From the NCBI GenBank assembly GCA_029817715.1, contig JARUPY010000534.1:188501-252500 (forward strand): DNA of 64,000 bases, read 5' to 3'. A model generated the notes under the pieces. That model was given only the letters and a program-made list of their open reading frames with translations, was not told where the DNA came from and made no database searches. Made by a program: the position numbers and the translations under genes. How positions within the stretch are numbered: position 1 is the stretch's first letter; every line of letters starts with the position of its first letter. This DNA is from Melastoma dodecandrum (lineage: Eukaryota; Streptophyta; Magnoliopsida; Myrtales; Melastomataceae). Positions 10,857 through 23,579 of the stretch are shown one piece after another.

Positions 10857-12476
10857 TCAAGAAGATGGGGATGCCGACCTGGGAGTGACTGACCTCGAAA
10901 CATCTCGGGAAGTTGCACTGACACTCCTGCCGCGAGAATCACTCCAAGAAGAGTGGCTGTCTCTGGAGCATCGTCGCTTGGAACTATAACTGTTCTTGCC
11001 ACCCCTAGCCCTCGGAGAAACACTGGGAGAGTAACTTCTGCTGGACCTTCTTCCTGAAGAGACACTCCTCCGAGGCAACGGAGAATAACTGCGAGAGTAG
11101 CTCCTCCATGAGTACCTACGTCGAGAGTAGCTTCTCCAATAGTGGTCATCAGATGGAGAGTAATCTCTGGTCCCATATGGAGAGTAGGACCGATCACGCC
11201 TGTAAAGTGGTGAACTTGACCTGGAATACGATCTGCGGCGACCATAATAGGGTGAATATGACCTCCTCCTTGAGTAGTATCTATAAGGAGGGGAGTATGG
11301 TCTATGGCTCCTGTAAGGACAGTACGATCTACTCCTACTGCGATCAGATGGCGACCTACTCCTACTATAAGGAGTAGGACTGCGACCACGTCTAGATGAG
11401 TAGCTTGGAGAGCGATGAGGAGAATAGTTTGGCGATCGTCTCCGCCCTGCCACCATTTAGTAGCAGTATTTAGTACTAATAGAACCCTACCGAACAACAT
11501 AATTGAAAAGGGGGTATCACGTTACCTCGGACACTCTTCAAGCCAAGGTACCTTCCAGGAGTCGGCGTCCGTCCCCTTCGCCTCTTAGCCTGGAATATGC
11601 CAAACGTCCATCTTAGATAAATTTCTATGGATACAAAAAGCTAAATGAGACATTCACCAACATTTTCCTCGACCCCAGCCAATAATGGGTCGTTATAAAA
11701 AACGCCATAAATAGTACTAGAGAAATGCAGGGTACACAACCCCATGTTGGCGTGTTTGTAAAGTTGGGATTTTGATTTGGTGAAGAGCTGCTACACACAG
11801 CTAACCTGTTGCCACAGAAAACTTCAAGTGCAACAAAGAGATTCAAAATCGACATGGCCAATACTTGGTATAGACAAGTAGTGAGCATATGAATGAATAA
11901 GAAAGAGTACTTCTTCGTGACTTTACCTTCTCAACAGTTATTACACGGCCCTCAAGCACCGAGCGGTTCAGATACTTGATACAGCGATTGGCCTCTTCAA
12001 CCGTAGACATAGTCACAAATCCAAAACCACGAGATTCTCTTGACCAGGGATCAACCACCAGATGCACATCAACAACCTAAAGCAGTTGCAAGATAAAGAG
12101 AGCATTAGGACACAAAAATGGATAGCAAGTCCGAAGGAATGGTAATCATCAACCCACCTTCCCCTCGCCAGCAAACTGATCTTCCAGAACTCTTTTGGTT
12201 ATTCGTGGAGACAGTCCTGTCACATATAAATTGTTTCCAGGATTCTCAACATCACTAGAATGGCTCCTGTCATTGCAGCCAATAGGAAAAACATCACTCA
12301 ACCATACTTGTATAGTAATGGCAACTATACGGCAACATAGATATAAATTCCACATCCAAAAGATTAGAATACCTTGATCTGCTCCTCGACCTCGAACTCA
12401 ACCTTGAAACAGACCTACCGTATCTCTTGTAAGGAGAAGAGCGTCGAGAGTATTCAGATCCTTTGGCATATGACAT
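10857..12476 (-). CDS. SR45a: Serine/arginine-rich splicing factor SR45a-like
   Basis: Minus-strand coding exons are 12373-12476, 12158-12266, 11927-12076, 11526-11589 and 10857-11446, giving 338 residues. The start ATG is the first codon after the acceptor of a 5'-UTR intron (donor at 13120). Order: a short N-terminal RS stretch (to ~residue 36), one RRM with RNP2 LYVTGL and RNP1 RGFGFV (~46-120), the linker RRRGRTPTPGRYLGL, and a long C-terminal RS/SY-rich domain of ~195 residues with repeated SYSP and RSYS units. This matches SR45a, an SR-like spliceosome protein alternatively spliced under heat and high light. The RS repeats make plus-strand shadow frames, which were ignored. Confidence 0.9.
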
Positions 12477-13310
12477 CTGCACACAGTCCAAATCTAAATG
12501 AAACGTATTTCCTCAATGAATCCCTTCTCGAGGTCATCAAACATGACCCAGATTCAAAATTCCCTAATCCACAAACCAAAAACCCCACCCCTGCATTTGT
12601 ATAGTAGCACAACACATGCAGTTCACGAATAGAAATATGGTCATGATAGCATTGTAGCTTGTTCTATGAATTCTCCGGCATAAGTCAGTCCTCATCGCAT
12701 GTTGAAAATGTAAAAAAGATCCATCAATTTCCGGGCCAGAGTAAATCATTCCCAGTCACCAAATCACAGAATTCACAAAAATCTATCACACGTCAGCCGT
12801 TTCAACCCCCCTCACTAATCCAAATGTTACGTGTTCCAAGAAGGTTTGCTAAACATAACAAGGAAAACTACAATAATTACGTAATCAACATGACAAGGAA
12901 AACTAAATAATCGTTGCTCCGGGGAGACATCCAACAAAACACCGCCTCATAAACAACGAAGAAATATAACTGTATCGAGAAGAATCAAGAGCCCTAATCT
13001 CCAAATCCGCCCTAACAGAGAACAATATTCGCCAACAGAACCGGCAGAATCAGAAAAACAAAAACCTAATCGACTATCACGAAAAACCACGAGGGGCGTC
13101 GGCAACAAAAGATAACTCACCGTTCTATAGGAATGGAAACAGCGTCAATGAAGCAAATGGAATCGGCCAATCGCCCCCCGTCCGAATCTTCACGATCCCT
13201 CGCCGGAGAGTTTCGCCACGGGCAAACGAAAGTGCTAGAATGATCTAGACGGGTGGGCGGGCTTTCTTTAAATAGTGGGGAGAGAAGCTTCCGGAGAGCC
13301 GGATCTGAAG
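12477..13310 (-). promoter_or_regulatory. SR45a 5' UTR intron and leader exon
   Basis: The acceptor (12477-12478) lies directly before the start codon. The donor GT at 13119-13120 ends a leader exon running upward from 13121. A TATTTAAA element on the minus strand near 13267-13275 could place transcription start near 13240. The ~640-bp intron has no coding signal. An intron abutting the start codon is a place where alternative splicing can control translation. Confidence 0.6.
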
Positions 13311-13618
13311 CCATTATTTAAATCCAATGTATAAATGAGTCGTGTTTTGGTTGGAAAATGAAAATGCCTCATCTTCCACGTGGCTGAACCTCAATGGCCG
13401 CTCCCATCATTTTATTTTACGTACCATTTCCGAAGCAAAATTTTATCCGAAAACATTTTTGGATCCCCAAAAAGGAAATTATATATAATTTAAATTAGGC
13501 AATGGCATACATACCCACTCTCTTACTGGTACGTGGGCACGGAGCGCCCACATCATCAGCCTCAGCCGACCAGAAAATCCAACCAAAAACGAACTGCCCG
13601 TCAGCACAAGCTTCTCCT

Positions 13619-14455
13619 TCACCCTATCAGTGTGCTGCGGATGCTGGAGGCCAGCATCTTCTGATGATGTAGATGCCGATTGCAGCAGGAGGGCCTGAGA
13701 TTGAGACTGCAGTTCCAGAGGGCCCAGGATTCGGATGCTTTTGTTTTGAGGTGGTGGAGGACCAGATGAATGGGGTTGATATTGGTGGTGCGGGCATATA
13801 ACCAACCGTAGGGAGGATAAACTGGAGGTAAACACTCTCCAGTAGGTGCAAGCATTCCTGCATGAGGGCAATGCTGCGGAGGCTGCAGTTCAGAGGCAAC
13901 AGAGTTCCCACCCGATCCAGCTGGACCACTGGAAGACCCTTCTTTGGAAGAAACCAATACACCCGCCCGTTGAGGAAGGGTAATATCCTCTATCAGGCTG
14001 ATGCAGCGGCATGACATTATAGTATTGGATATTAGCAGGGTCACTGTCCTGCATTTGCGTTTGTTGTTGAGATATGACCGCCTTAGGCAATAACCCACAG
14101 TGAGCCACCGCTGCCTGACAGCATCTGAGCTGTGTCACCTTCTGGCTTGGGAGCTTGAGGTCTACCCCACATCAACTTTAGCCTCAGACCCTTTACCACC
14201 AGCTTGTTGGAAAGCTCCTCAGCAGCCTTTTCAGCGCCTTCCCTGTTTGTGTATGTCACAAATGCACACAGCTCGTTGCAGCACCATCCTTACAGGTTCT
14301 ATCTCCCCATGGGCATAAAAATTATCCCTCAAAACCTGCTTGTTTACCCTTGTGTCAAGTCCACCAACATACAGGGTTCTGATGCTCTCATCCTCTGGAG
14401 GTTCCAACGAAGGCATTTCTCCAGCCTTACCGAGCAGCTTTAGAGGCACCGGATC
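13619..14455 (-). pseudogene. 3' fragment of an RBM22/MAC5-type CCCH zinc-finger RRM gene
   Basis: The minus strand begins at a DPVPLKLLGKAGEMPSLEPP-like block and contains the RRM start RTLYVGGLDTRV. It then frameshifts after VRMVLQRA and resumes in another frame as a KAAEELSNKLVVKGLRLKL-like block. Further shifts break the Pro/Gln-rich tail (PKAVISQQQ, then YYPSSTGG, then PPYGWL). In this family (RBM22/Cwc2, plant MAC5A and C3H4-type proteins) the protein binds U6 snRNA in the activated spliceosome. The N-terminal half with the CCCH finger is missing. Just upstream of the homology there is a branch-point-like CTAAC and a pyrimidine tract but no AG, as if an intron 3' end lost its acceptor. 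This fits a decaying native last exon better than a retrocopy. Confidence 0.8.
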
Positions 14456-15376
14456 ATTAATTATGAGATATCAAAAGAATAGTTAGCAAAACAGATGCAG
14501 GTTCCAAGCACAGACAGGACGACCTAAAATAATGTTTTCACAGTTATCAAACTAGCATTGACCTACTAGACAAGAGTTCTATAACGGCCATATAGAAAAC
14601 ATTGGAAACAACTCTTGAGAGAAGGCATTCTTGTGTATGGGGGATGCGAAGAGAGATAGACAGCTTCTATCTTCTCAAAATTAATGAATGGAGAAAGGTA
14701 CCGGCTAACCGAAACCAAACCAAAGACGTGTGAATAATGCTCATTAAAGGAAAGGAAAAGGGGTGTGTTCGTTGCAGTGTATGAGATCCTCCTGGCCGCT
14801 TAGAGTGCAGAAATCATGTTTCCTCTATTCTGCCTTGCGGTGGTCGTATCTGCCACGAAAGAAGGCGTGAAGTTCTCTACAAGAGGTGATATTTTGTCTG
14901 CAGACGCTTTCTCCCAATTTATGGGCCCGTCTCCTTATTTCTTCCGTCCAACTCCGACGGCTTTCCCGGGCCTGAGTTATATAATTTCGTGACTAACCAT
15001 AAACGCAAAGGCGGCTTCCAGATTTTTTTTTTTTTTATAAATAATAATGAACTCATAAAAAAAAGTCTCTACAAAAATATACTCCTGAAAATCACGCTAA
15101 CGCAAAAATGCCGTATATCATACATGCATGCCTAAAAGACCAAGTAAATAAATCTACTCCCGAGACAATGACGCATGAGTGACTTGTTTTTTGTTCGGCA
15201 GCTTCCAGATATTGTATGAACAGGAATAGGATCTGTCTGTGTAGTGTAAAATATAAGTAGCAGGGGCGAGGCATTTTCTCAGCCCAGATGATACATAGCC
15301 CATTCACCCCCTCCCTCCGGTTGCGGTACAAATACTAACACACTATTATACATACTTTTGGAAGGAGAGTTGCATA
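14456..15376. other. Intergenic, 3' flank of neutral ceramidase
   Basis: AT-rich with a T/A tract near 15022-15036. Only the ceramidase 3' UTR is expected. No gene or repeat family recognised. Confidence 0.4.
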
Positions 15377-18300
15377 CTAGGATACGACGAATGCGCTCGA
15401 GGAGCCTGTGAAATGCCGGATCGCACCCATGATCCCCTTCGCGGCACCAAAGTGCCTGATCCGGTACACACCTGGGGTTGCATGTGTGGGTATTCTCCAT
15501 TCTATGGTGGCCATACTCCGGGTGCTAAGTTTCGAAGGTCTTGACCACTTGAACCGCAGGCAGAAGTCGTCGTCGTCGAAAGCCGGTACCCACGTATCTT
15601 TGCCTTTGAGCAGCTCCACAAGGGAGAATGTGCCCTCTGTCATCAGGTCGTTCCTCGGGCAAGCAGACCAAAAGACCACCGTGACCATTTCACCTCTCTT
15701 GAACGTAGCATTCTTCGGAACGTCGGTTTTTACATCCCCAAACTTAACCCCAGCGGGGGTTCCATCCATCACAACCGGTGTCAACAAACTTATCTGTCTG
15801 TTCAAGAGATCCGGAGGCTGAGGGCCTGGTTCCACCGGCTGGCCTTTCACTAGTGAGCTTGCAAGCTTTGTCAACTCTTGAATGTAAGCACTTAGAGTGT
15901 GAGGACCATACAAAGTCGAGGCACCCTGCACGCAATCATATTAGAGCTTTTAACATGTGAGCTGAGGTCAACAAAGCAGCTAACCAAATTAGAAAATTTG
16001 ACGAGCAACTCTATTTTTTTGCATCAAGAAATAAAAAGAGAACGCTAGATCAACTGCCAGGATAAGCTATTCTACCACACAAATTTCTCCTTTGAACCTT
16101 GAGGATTCTCTTATGACAAGACAAATCAGTTTGTTTCAAAAGAAAGAAAAAAACAGTCAGCACTTGCGAAACGAATGCATGATGGAACGAGAAAAATCAG
16201 CACTCACCTCATAGCGTTGCACTTCATATTCTTCAAAAGTAGTTATGTACTGTGAATAGGTATTACTCAGCCCTGCTATAACCACGTGGACATCATCATT
16301 GAACTGACCGTTTCCACCACTGGTGAGCACAGTTTTTACAGCATCACGCAGACGCCTTCCAGCCATAGTTGTGAACTCTGCAAGTGGTGATCACTAACAA
16401 ATATATTAATGTGGTCAAGTGTAGGACTAACACAAACTGAAAAACTTCAGGCAGCAGTCCAGCTTTTTATGGAACCAATCATGCCAATTCAACTTTAAAT
16501 GCTGAAAAATGGACAATTTGCAATGGGCTAGCATAATCTGCCAACGCTTAAAAACGAATGCTTTGGAAAAGGCAAAATGAACAAGAAAGATAAACCCTGG
16601 AATTATCCCAATAACAGCGCACGTCGCATTTCGGTTACTGCATTGGCCGGAGGCACTCCCAGCTTCTGCTATGTCCACTAATATTTTTTTTAATAAGTAG
16701 AAGAATTAATGTAAATTAGAAAAAAGAGCCACCACCGGGGATTGAACCTGGGTCACTCGCGTGATAGGCTGGTACACCACTATACTACATAGACTTCATT
16801 ATCCACTAATATTTTCCCCTCCAGGAATATGGATTTTAGACAAAATCAAAATAAGAAAGATACCTCCGGGGACACTCAGAATGATGAGCTGCCCAATCCT
16901 AAGAATTTGAACAGGTAGAATAGAGGGCTGCAGTGAACACAAAAGAACATATAAGATCTCCAAATAATCTGAGGCAACCCCCCAGAAAGAAGCCTCAGTT
17001 CACATTTACCACTATCTCATACCACTTCATCCTTGAGTAATAGAGAATCGCACAGCTAGGCAAATTTTTAATAGGAGTCTACCACCCATGTATGTGAGAA
17101 ATTATTGTATGCATGGATGACAATTTTCATCGTGTTCATTCCAGTTAAAGAAGCATGCCCTCGAAGTAATAAATACTTGGCTGTTATTGCTACCTAATGG
17201 CAGAGACTGAGCCCTAAACCATGCAATGACCAAAAATACAGTCATTCTCGTACATAATTTTATGACTTCACAGAGTAATCTGTATGACAAAGTAAATAGG
17301 AAGCATTCCAGCTTACCGCCCAATCGTATGGCTGCTTCATTTCACCAGTGTCTAGCAAGATAGGTTTTGGATTTTGACAATCGACTTGTTCCTGGTTTGG
17401 AGTCTTCAGCAAGTTGCGTACCAACTTCCAAAAAGGATTTCCCTGACAAGAGAAGTGAACACCTAAAAGTCATAACCTCCTAAAAGAAAATGCAAGAAAT
17501 TAATAAACAGAGGCAGATGGCCCAAGGCAAGACTTGAGCTTGGAAGCCCTGAATTAGCAAAAACAAGCACCTGGTCATCTCCCTGTTTAAAATCAAAAGC
17601 TCCAGGTCCGTCAGTAGTTCCAGCAGCAAATGCGAATCCCATCGCAGCTGGACAAGTTTTAACCACTTTCGAACCTCCTCCATTCTCGGGTATTGTCACC
17701 TCAAGCTGGGAGAAATCCACATATGCATGTCGATAGTCAATGCCTCCCACCAACTTTTCAGATGCCTGGTTGAACAGATCCAAGGCTTTTTTGAATTGCC
17801 TCTCCCCTATGATCCGAGTGCTTTCAAATTCATCAGAGCTGCCACAGAAACCAGGGAACATATTACTTGATTTGGCCAATTCTATGAAATTTTTTCCAGC
17901 ATTGGCGGTAGGTACAAAATCATCTACCTTGGTCCACGGCCATAGCATAACTCGTTTTTGCCTCCACAAGTACTGTGATTAAAATCACAAGGCAAACCAC
18001 TATCAATGCAGAATGCCCCATGCACATTCGGGCTGACATCTCCACAGTTTGATTGACAAAAGGCAGCCACAAATTCTGGTTTTTCAGCACGCATAATAGC
18101 ATTCCTAACACGTCTAGAAGCGCTCAAGACCTTGGTTGCTGGTCGCCCAGAAGGAGACTGAAAGGAGGCAGCAAGCTCTAGCAATTCATGATCTGCAACA
18201 GAAACACCATATCATCCAGAGAAGTGTTAACAATGTTAATAAAAAACCAACAGATTAAAACATCCCCAAAAGCTAGAGCATCCATCTGTTGAAAGATTCT

Positions 18301-20164
18301 AAATAGAAATAAAGAAGTTAATCCGTCTTCTGATGAATACGACGTTTATTTGTGCATATTAAACAGCCTGAAAGACATTTCCCCATGCATATTTAACAAG
18401 TATTAACCCTGCACCTACAATCTCCAGTCGATGTAATGTCGAAGCGAAGCCATTTTTTCCGATATATGAAACATAAGCACAACATGCACCCCCAGTTTTT
18501 CCATATAGATCAGTAGTTAAAACAGGGGGTTCAAAAAGATAAAGACTGCTCACGGTTGCCGTGAAGATCAGGTATTATGGTTGAGACTCTTCTTGGAACT
18601 TCAGCCATATCAACGTTGTCAGAAGAGGACCCTTCCTTGGCATTATTATTAAACCAATCTTCCATAAAACGAGCAGCAGCGCCTTTGTTATCACCGCTGA
18701 TCAATGAGTTTGTACGACTCATTGATGTTCCATGAGTTGCAAACCAATTGAAGCTTCCAACTGGACCCCACTCGTCATCAACGAATTTCAGGAGAGTCAT
18801 ATCTTTATCCACGTTGTACTTGTACTTGTTGCGTTCTTCAGCAGGGTTATTGAGGTATGCACTAGGACTCCGATTTATGCCGGCATCCAAAAGCTCCCCT
18901 GTTTGATTTGTCGAGACAAGAAGGCACGACAAAGGATATCAAATATTAATAGTATATGACCTAAAATAATAGAAGAATAGTTCCAAGGTATATATGTTGC
19001 AGCCGTAGGCAAGACAAAAACTCTCAACCTAGGAAGGATGGAACCAAACGAGGGTAACTTACAAAAGCATGTCGGCGTCTGTCAAGTAATCTGGACAAAT
19101 TAAGTCATCCATAGCAGAAGTACGCAACCAGATGTCGGCCAGAAAAAGAAAGAAAGAGAACTCCAACAAAGAAGTAAAAGAGCAACTGAAATTGAAATGA
19201 AGTGTCATGCAACTTTGGGCCAGTCTTGTCCTTAGAGATGCAACATGAACCTATTTCTCCTGGTGCTTAAGATAGTAGGACAACTCTATTGCACTTGTTA
19301 ATTACTAATCCTACAGATACCGGCCCCTACAAAATAAATCATTCAAGGGAAGCAGCCTGAACTAACAGATCAAACAACTGCGGAAAAGAATGAGCAATCA
19401 ATTGGTTCAAGGAAGAAAATCTGAAAATATGTTAATCCATGAAGCTATTCTGCTCACCCTTGTTTACAAAAACCGATCCCGGTCTGAGGTTTTCATGAGC
19501 TTGGACGATGCTCTTCTCGATGCCATCCACGATGACATCAAAGGACTGGCGCACAAACCCCAGAGAAGTCACGATGTAAACCACGTATTGAAGATAGCCG
19601 CCGGGGCCGGCATGGGTGTGGATTCCGCTGATGGCGACATTGTTCTCGGTATAAAGATCTCCGTACCTGCCAACAATACAACATCCGAAACCCTGATAAG
19701 CTTCCAGGCTCAAACAATTCAATTGCCTTCCAATCAGTGCCTGCTTGCACGTCCCAAACCATAACAAACACGTAAGACTCCAAAAAAAGAAGCAAAAAGA
19801 AAGAGAGAGAGAGAGTTGAATCAGACCTGGCCTTGAGCCTCTCGAGGACTTTAAGAGTCACAATTTGGGAAGCCATACAGGCATCGAGATTGACAAAGAC
19901 GAGGCGCTTCCCCTGGGGCTCGGCGACGATGAAGGCCCTGGCTCTCAGGCGGAAGTGAATACCGGCAGCGACTTGCTCGGCGTTGGCGTAGCCCATGAGA
20001 TTGACGTCGGCGGCAGGACCGGTGATGTCGTAGCTGCCGAGACCGATCAAGTAATTGGAGTCGGGGGGAGAGGCATGGAAGCCCTGAAGAAGGGAAGAGA
20101 ACAAGAGCCAGGCAGCGATCCAACCCTTGGGAGACGGGTGGGTAGACAGGGGAAAAGTCTCCAT
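15377..20164 (-). CDS. Neutral ceramidase
   Basis: Nine minus-strand exons: 19827-20164, 19458-19666, 18554-18898, 17928-18192, 17571-17838, 17317-17442, 16864-16927, 16208-16377 and 15377-15925. All phases close and give 777 residues, the usual length for plant neutral ceramidases. The first ~30 residues contain a hydrophobic stretch (WIAAWLLFSSLL) typical of a signal peptide, so an ER/secretory location is likely. Landmarks: GSYDITGPAADVNLMGYA; the zinc-site region GIHTHAGPGG; FATHGTSM; the catalytic-Ser region QSNCGDVSPN; and a C-terminal Ig-like domain ending RHFTGSSSAFVVS. It hydrolyses ceramide to sphingoid base and fatty acid. It lies directly downstream, in tandem, of an IPC synthase gene that uses the same substrate. 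Confidence 0.93.
16728..16794 (-). pseudogene. tRNA-Asp-like pseudogene inside a ceramidase intron
   Basis: The minus strand reads GTCTATGTAGTATAGTGG, then CCTATCACGCGAGTGACCC and GGTTCAATCCCC, followed within about 10 bases by a T6 run that could end Pol III transcription. The A- and B-box parts match nuclear tRNA-Asp(GTC) closely. However, the D-arm is about four bases short, the anticodon loop reads ATC rather than GTC, and the anticodon and acceptor stems have mismatches. It is therefore a relic or the head of a tRNA-derived element, not a working tRNA. It lies in the intron between ceramidase exons 7 and 8, same strand. Confidence 0.7.
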
Positions 20165-21152
20165 GGAAGCTCAAAAAGAAAAAAGGAAGAAGAAATTAGT
20201 AAGTGGGGGGTCAGTGAAATGGCATTTTCCTTTGAGAGGGATAGGCTTCAAAGTTCGGAGGAGGAGTAGGAAGAGGAAGAGGAGACGGTGGTCGTGTTGG
20301 GTGGTGATTTGTTGGGGGAAGGGGGTATTCTTATAAGAGAGAGAGAAGGGAGGAAGAGGGGGGAGTGGGAGACGGAGAGGGCGAGGAGAAGCGAGTCTTC
20401 TGGGGGGACAAAAAAAGGGACGGAGGGGAGGAGGAAGACCCCCCAGAGGCAAAAAGCTGCTGACGTGGAGATGAGGGGAGTCCTCCTTCCTGATTCCTGT
20501 TCTTGTTTTAGGTTTTTGCTGACCCGACTGATATATAAATGGACAGCGACATTAAATTTCATTTTCTTTCTTTCTTTCTTTTTTTAAATATAAATCACAT
20601 TTTTTTGGGTTTTCCAAAAAAAAAAAAAAAAAACGACAAAGGCGAGGAAATTGCCTTAACCGCAACGTCCAGGCGACTGCGACCTCGTCTTTCATTTCTT
20701 TACGATTTATCCATCCATCCATCCACCCGTCGCTGGTACGAAGAAGATGGAAGACAAAAGACACATGCGCAAAATCACAGAATGTTTGTACAAAGTTTTG
20801 GTTTATCCCGGAGAGAGTCAAAGCTTGCTCGTTTCATTCCTCCCTAGGGTTCCTACTCAGTATACCACCATATGAAACAAGAATTCGGTCCTCTCTGGAA
20901 CCGAACCTCGCGGGTAAAAAATGACAAGGCCATCGCCGGCACAATGCAACCTTTACCCTTTCTTTTTTGTTTTAGTGAAAAAGCAAATGGCGATGGCTAA
21001 GCTCTTTATCTGATGTTCGTTTACTACTTCTCCAATGACTACTCTCTGTAGAGACTCTGCTGCACTCATAAAACAAAAGGCTTTGCTTCACCCCCCATAA
21101 ATCAAATCAAAGCAAGCTGTGAGAGCTCTGCCGCACGCCGTATCAGATCAAA
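20165..21152. other. Ceramidase promoter/5' UTR and IPC synthase 3' UTR
   Basis: Contains a GA-rich purine stretch (about 20240-20420), a T/A homopolymer pair (20574-20632) and AT-rich DNA. The ceramidase promoter must fit between 20165 and the end of the IPC synthase transcript. Confidence 0.5.
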
Positions 21153-23579
21153 TCAATCAGCCCCGTTCAAAGTAATCCCGTTCAATAGATTGTATTGCTC
21201 TTCTTTACCCTTCACCTCCCAATCCCTGGACACCACAGGAAGCATTTGCTGAGATGCACCCATGGATCTATCAGGCAATTCTGCAACCACCCAAGCAAAC
21301 AACAACAATTTACTTCCCTTGTGATGAAAATCTCATCATCAAAAAAAGAAGAGGAGTTCCCTTAAAAAGAGCAATTCTTCTTCTTCTTCCTAAATCCAGA
21401 TAGCAAGTCTTCACTAGTATCAAAACTCAAAACAAAGCCTCGACTAAATCAATGAGAGGTGCCCTGTTTGTTTTAGCCACGGGACGAAAAAAAGAACCAC
21501 ACATCTGCACTGCAGCTATGGGCATTTGATATTGCGAATGCATGCAGTAGCTGACCTGGCAATTTCTTGTCGACGAAGAAGATGACAAGAGTCACGGTAT
21601 ACCTGCAAATATAAAATGAGAAAATTCAGAAATCCACGGGGTCAGAAATGATAAATAATAACAACTGTTAAACTTTCTCCCCTACCATGCAACTACAACG
21701 TCCACTGTGTAGTGCTTGCGGGAAGCTACAATAAGCACGCTCTGAACAACAGCAAGCAACCAAGCACATTGCTTGATGAACCTGGACCACGTTGCATAGC
21801 TTTAGAGAAATAAAATGCTGATATCCAGGACTCTGAATTGGCCATCACAATCGTGCAACTCAAAGAACAAAAAGCAAAACATGATCCAGACGACATAACT
21901 CTTCAATTCTTGGTTTATTACCAAAATACGAACAGAAAAAGTGTGTTCCGGCCCAATGTCCGAATGGGGCAAGTGTACTTATCTACAATTACCTCTTCGT
22001 GCCATGTTTCTGGTAGGTGCTAACAAATGTCAGGGTAAAGATCATGTGTGATGAGAAAATCAGATCACCGCAGCCATAGAACACTCCCCGTGGAACTGCC
22101 AAAGGAAATAGTGGAATGAGCTACAGCAACTTGTAGCATATTACAAACAACATGAAACTTGGGGATCTGCATACAATTTATCAAAAGCACTTCGAAAGCA
22201 CTTCTTGGGGGAGGTAGCCTGGAAAGCTTTGAGCCCTAGACAATAAATCTTTGTCAAATGAAATGCAACCACATGCATGCTCCAGGGCAAAAAATGTACT
22301 CAAGAACTTTTTATACCTCCCGGCAATGATAATTTGGACCAGGCAACTGAGTCGAATAGAATGTAACAATCCGGAGAATTTGAGAAGCCTAAAAAATTAT
22401 TTACACATAAGAAACTCGGTAAGGATATATGGGCTGCCGATCTTAGTTACCAACTCTCAAGAGCCCAATTAATAAATACATAAGAACTTGCAAGGATGGA
22501 CAGCAACAGAAACTTCTACCTAGGATGGAAGAGATCCTAATTCAGTACAGATTCTTCATCAACTAATAGTTCCTCCACGATCAAGTAAGAAATTTCACTA
22601 GCATGAAATTATTGTGCAAAATTGTGTTTTTATCATACTCACAACTAGACAAGCAAGAACCCGGCACCAGAGCAAGACTGTATGTATTTTCTTGTTCTGG
22701 TATATGAAGGGGTGAAAGGTCCACTGCAACAGCAACATACCAGTTCCGCCATTAGAGATACATACCATGATTATTTAGTATGGCAGTTTGCTAACACGAA
22801 GAAAAAAATCCCGTAATCTTTTACCAAAACAAAGGAAATGAAGATGAAGGCAAATACTGTCTCGCTGATATATCCTTTTTCTTGACCGAGTTCCTAAAAA
22901 GCAAATTTCAGCATGGGAGAGCGCTACTTTTTGTATCGCTTTCAGCCACTAAAGATTCTTCTTACAGGAATAAGGTTAAAACCAATGTCATGGAGGAGCG
23001 GTCCAGGTCGGTGCAAGTAATGAACTCCTCGAGCAGCCAATCCATGTACGTACTGCAATTTTTGAAAAGAGAAACACAATTAATCAACATTCGGTAACCG
23101 CATACAGGGTGTCATCCCAGTCTTCAAAGACTCCTTTATCAGCTCCGGCATTTCACGGAATAGATAGCAAAGACCACCAGGAACCCAAAATTAAAACTCG
23201 GGACAGCGTAAAAGTAATGCCAGAACATTTACACAGCTAAAGCCCATATAGGTCAATACGAAATAACAAGGAAAGGAACCTCATATGTTCAACAAAGCAC
23301 ATGGCATACAAAAGCGAACCAAAAGAGAGAAGTGACATAACAGAAAGAACCTGAAAAATCAGTCCCCCAAGAAGGTACTTCCAGTTTTCAAAAAGAAGCT
23401 TAAGTTCGATGGACATCTCCGAGCAAATTTTCCTCCATAGCTTTTAATTAGACACAGAAACAACAAGAAGCTGATAATTAGAAAAGGGGAATGCTGCAGC
23501 ATCCATCTGAGAGAAAAAACAATTAGAAAAGAGAAACAGGGGAAACCTTGGGAGCCTCGCGAGCGAGATAGAACGGCAT
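21153..23579 (-). CDS. IPCS: Phosphatidylinositol:ceramide inositolphosphotransferase (IPC synthase)
   Basis: Eleven small minus-strand exons: 23547-23579, 23351-23440, 22966-23052, 22825-22893, 22643-22723, 22317-22388, 22175-22235, 21993-22095, 21686-21781, 21556-21602 and 21153-21280. All phases close, giving 288 residues. It starts [11 protein letters not shown] as in the family. About six membrane segments follow, with the conserved [35 protein letters not shown] (C2 motif) and [14 protein letters not shown] (C3 motif); the His-His-Asp catalytic set lies in C2/C3. The enzyme sits in Golgi/TGN membranes and transfers phosphoinositol from PI to ceramide. Arabidopsis ERH1 is a member. The C-terminal tail is shorter than in Arabidopsis. 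No single exon is long enough to stand out as an open frame. Confidence 0.92.

Noticed and set aside
10838..11500. A 220-codon His/Val/Thr-rich frame opposite the SR45a RS domain frame
   Set aside because: It is a shadow of the Arg/Ser-rich coding repeat in another frame of the same strand.
13121..13314. A 64-codon open frame at the SR45a leader as an upstream ORF or alternative N-terminus
   Set aside because: It joins exon 2 out of frame with the main ORF, and TATA-like elements lie at or inside it, so its ATG is probably not transcribed.
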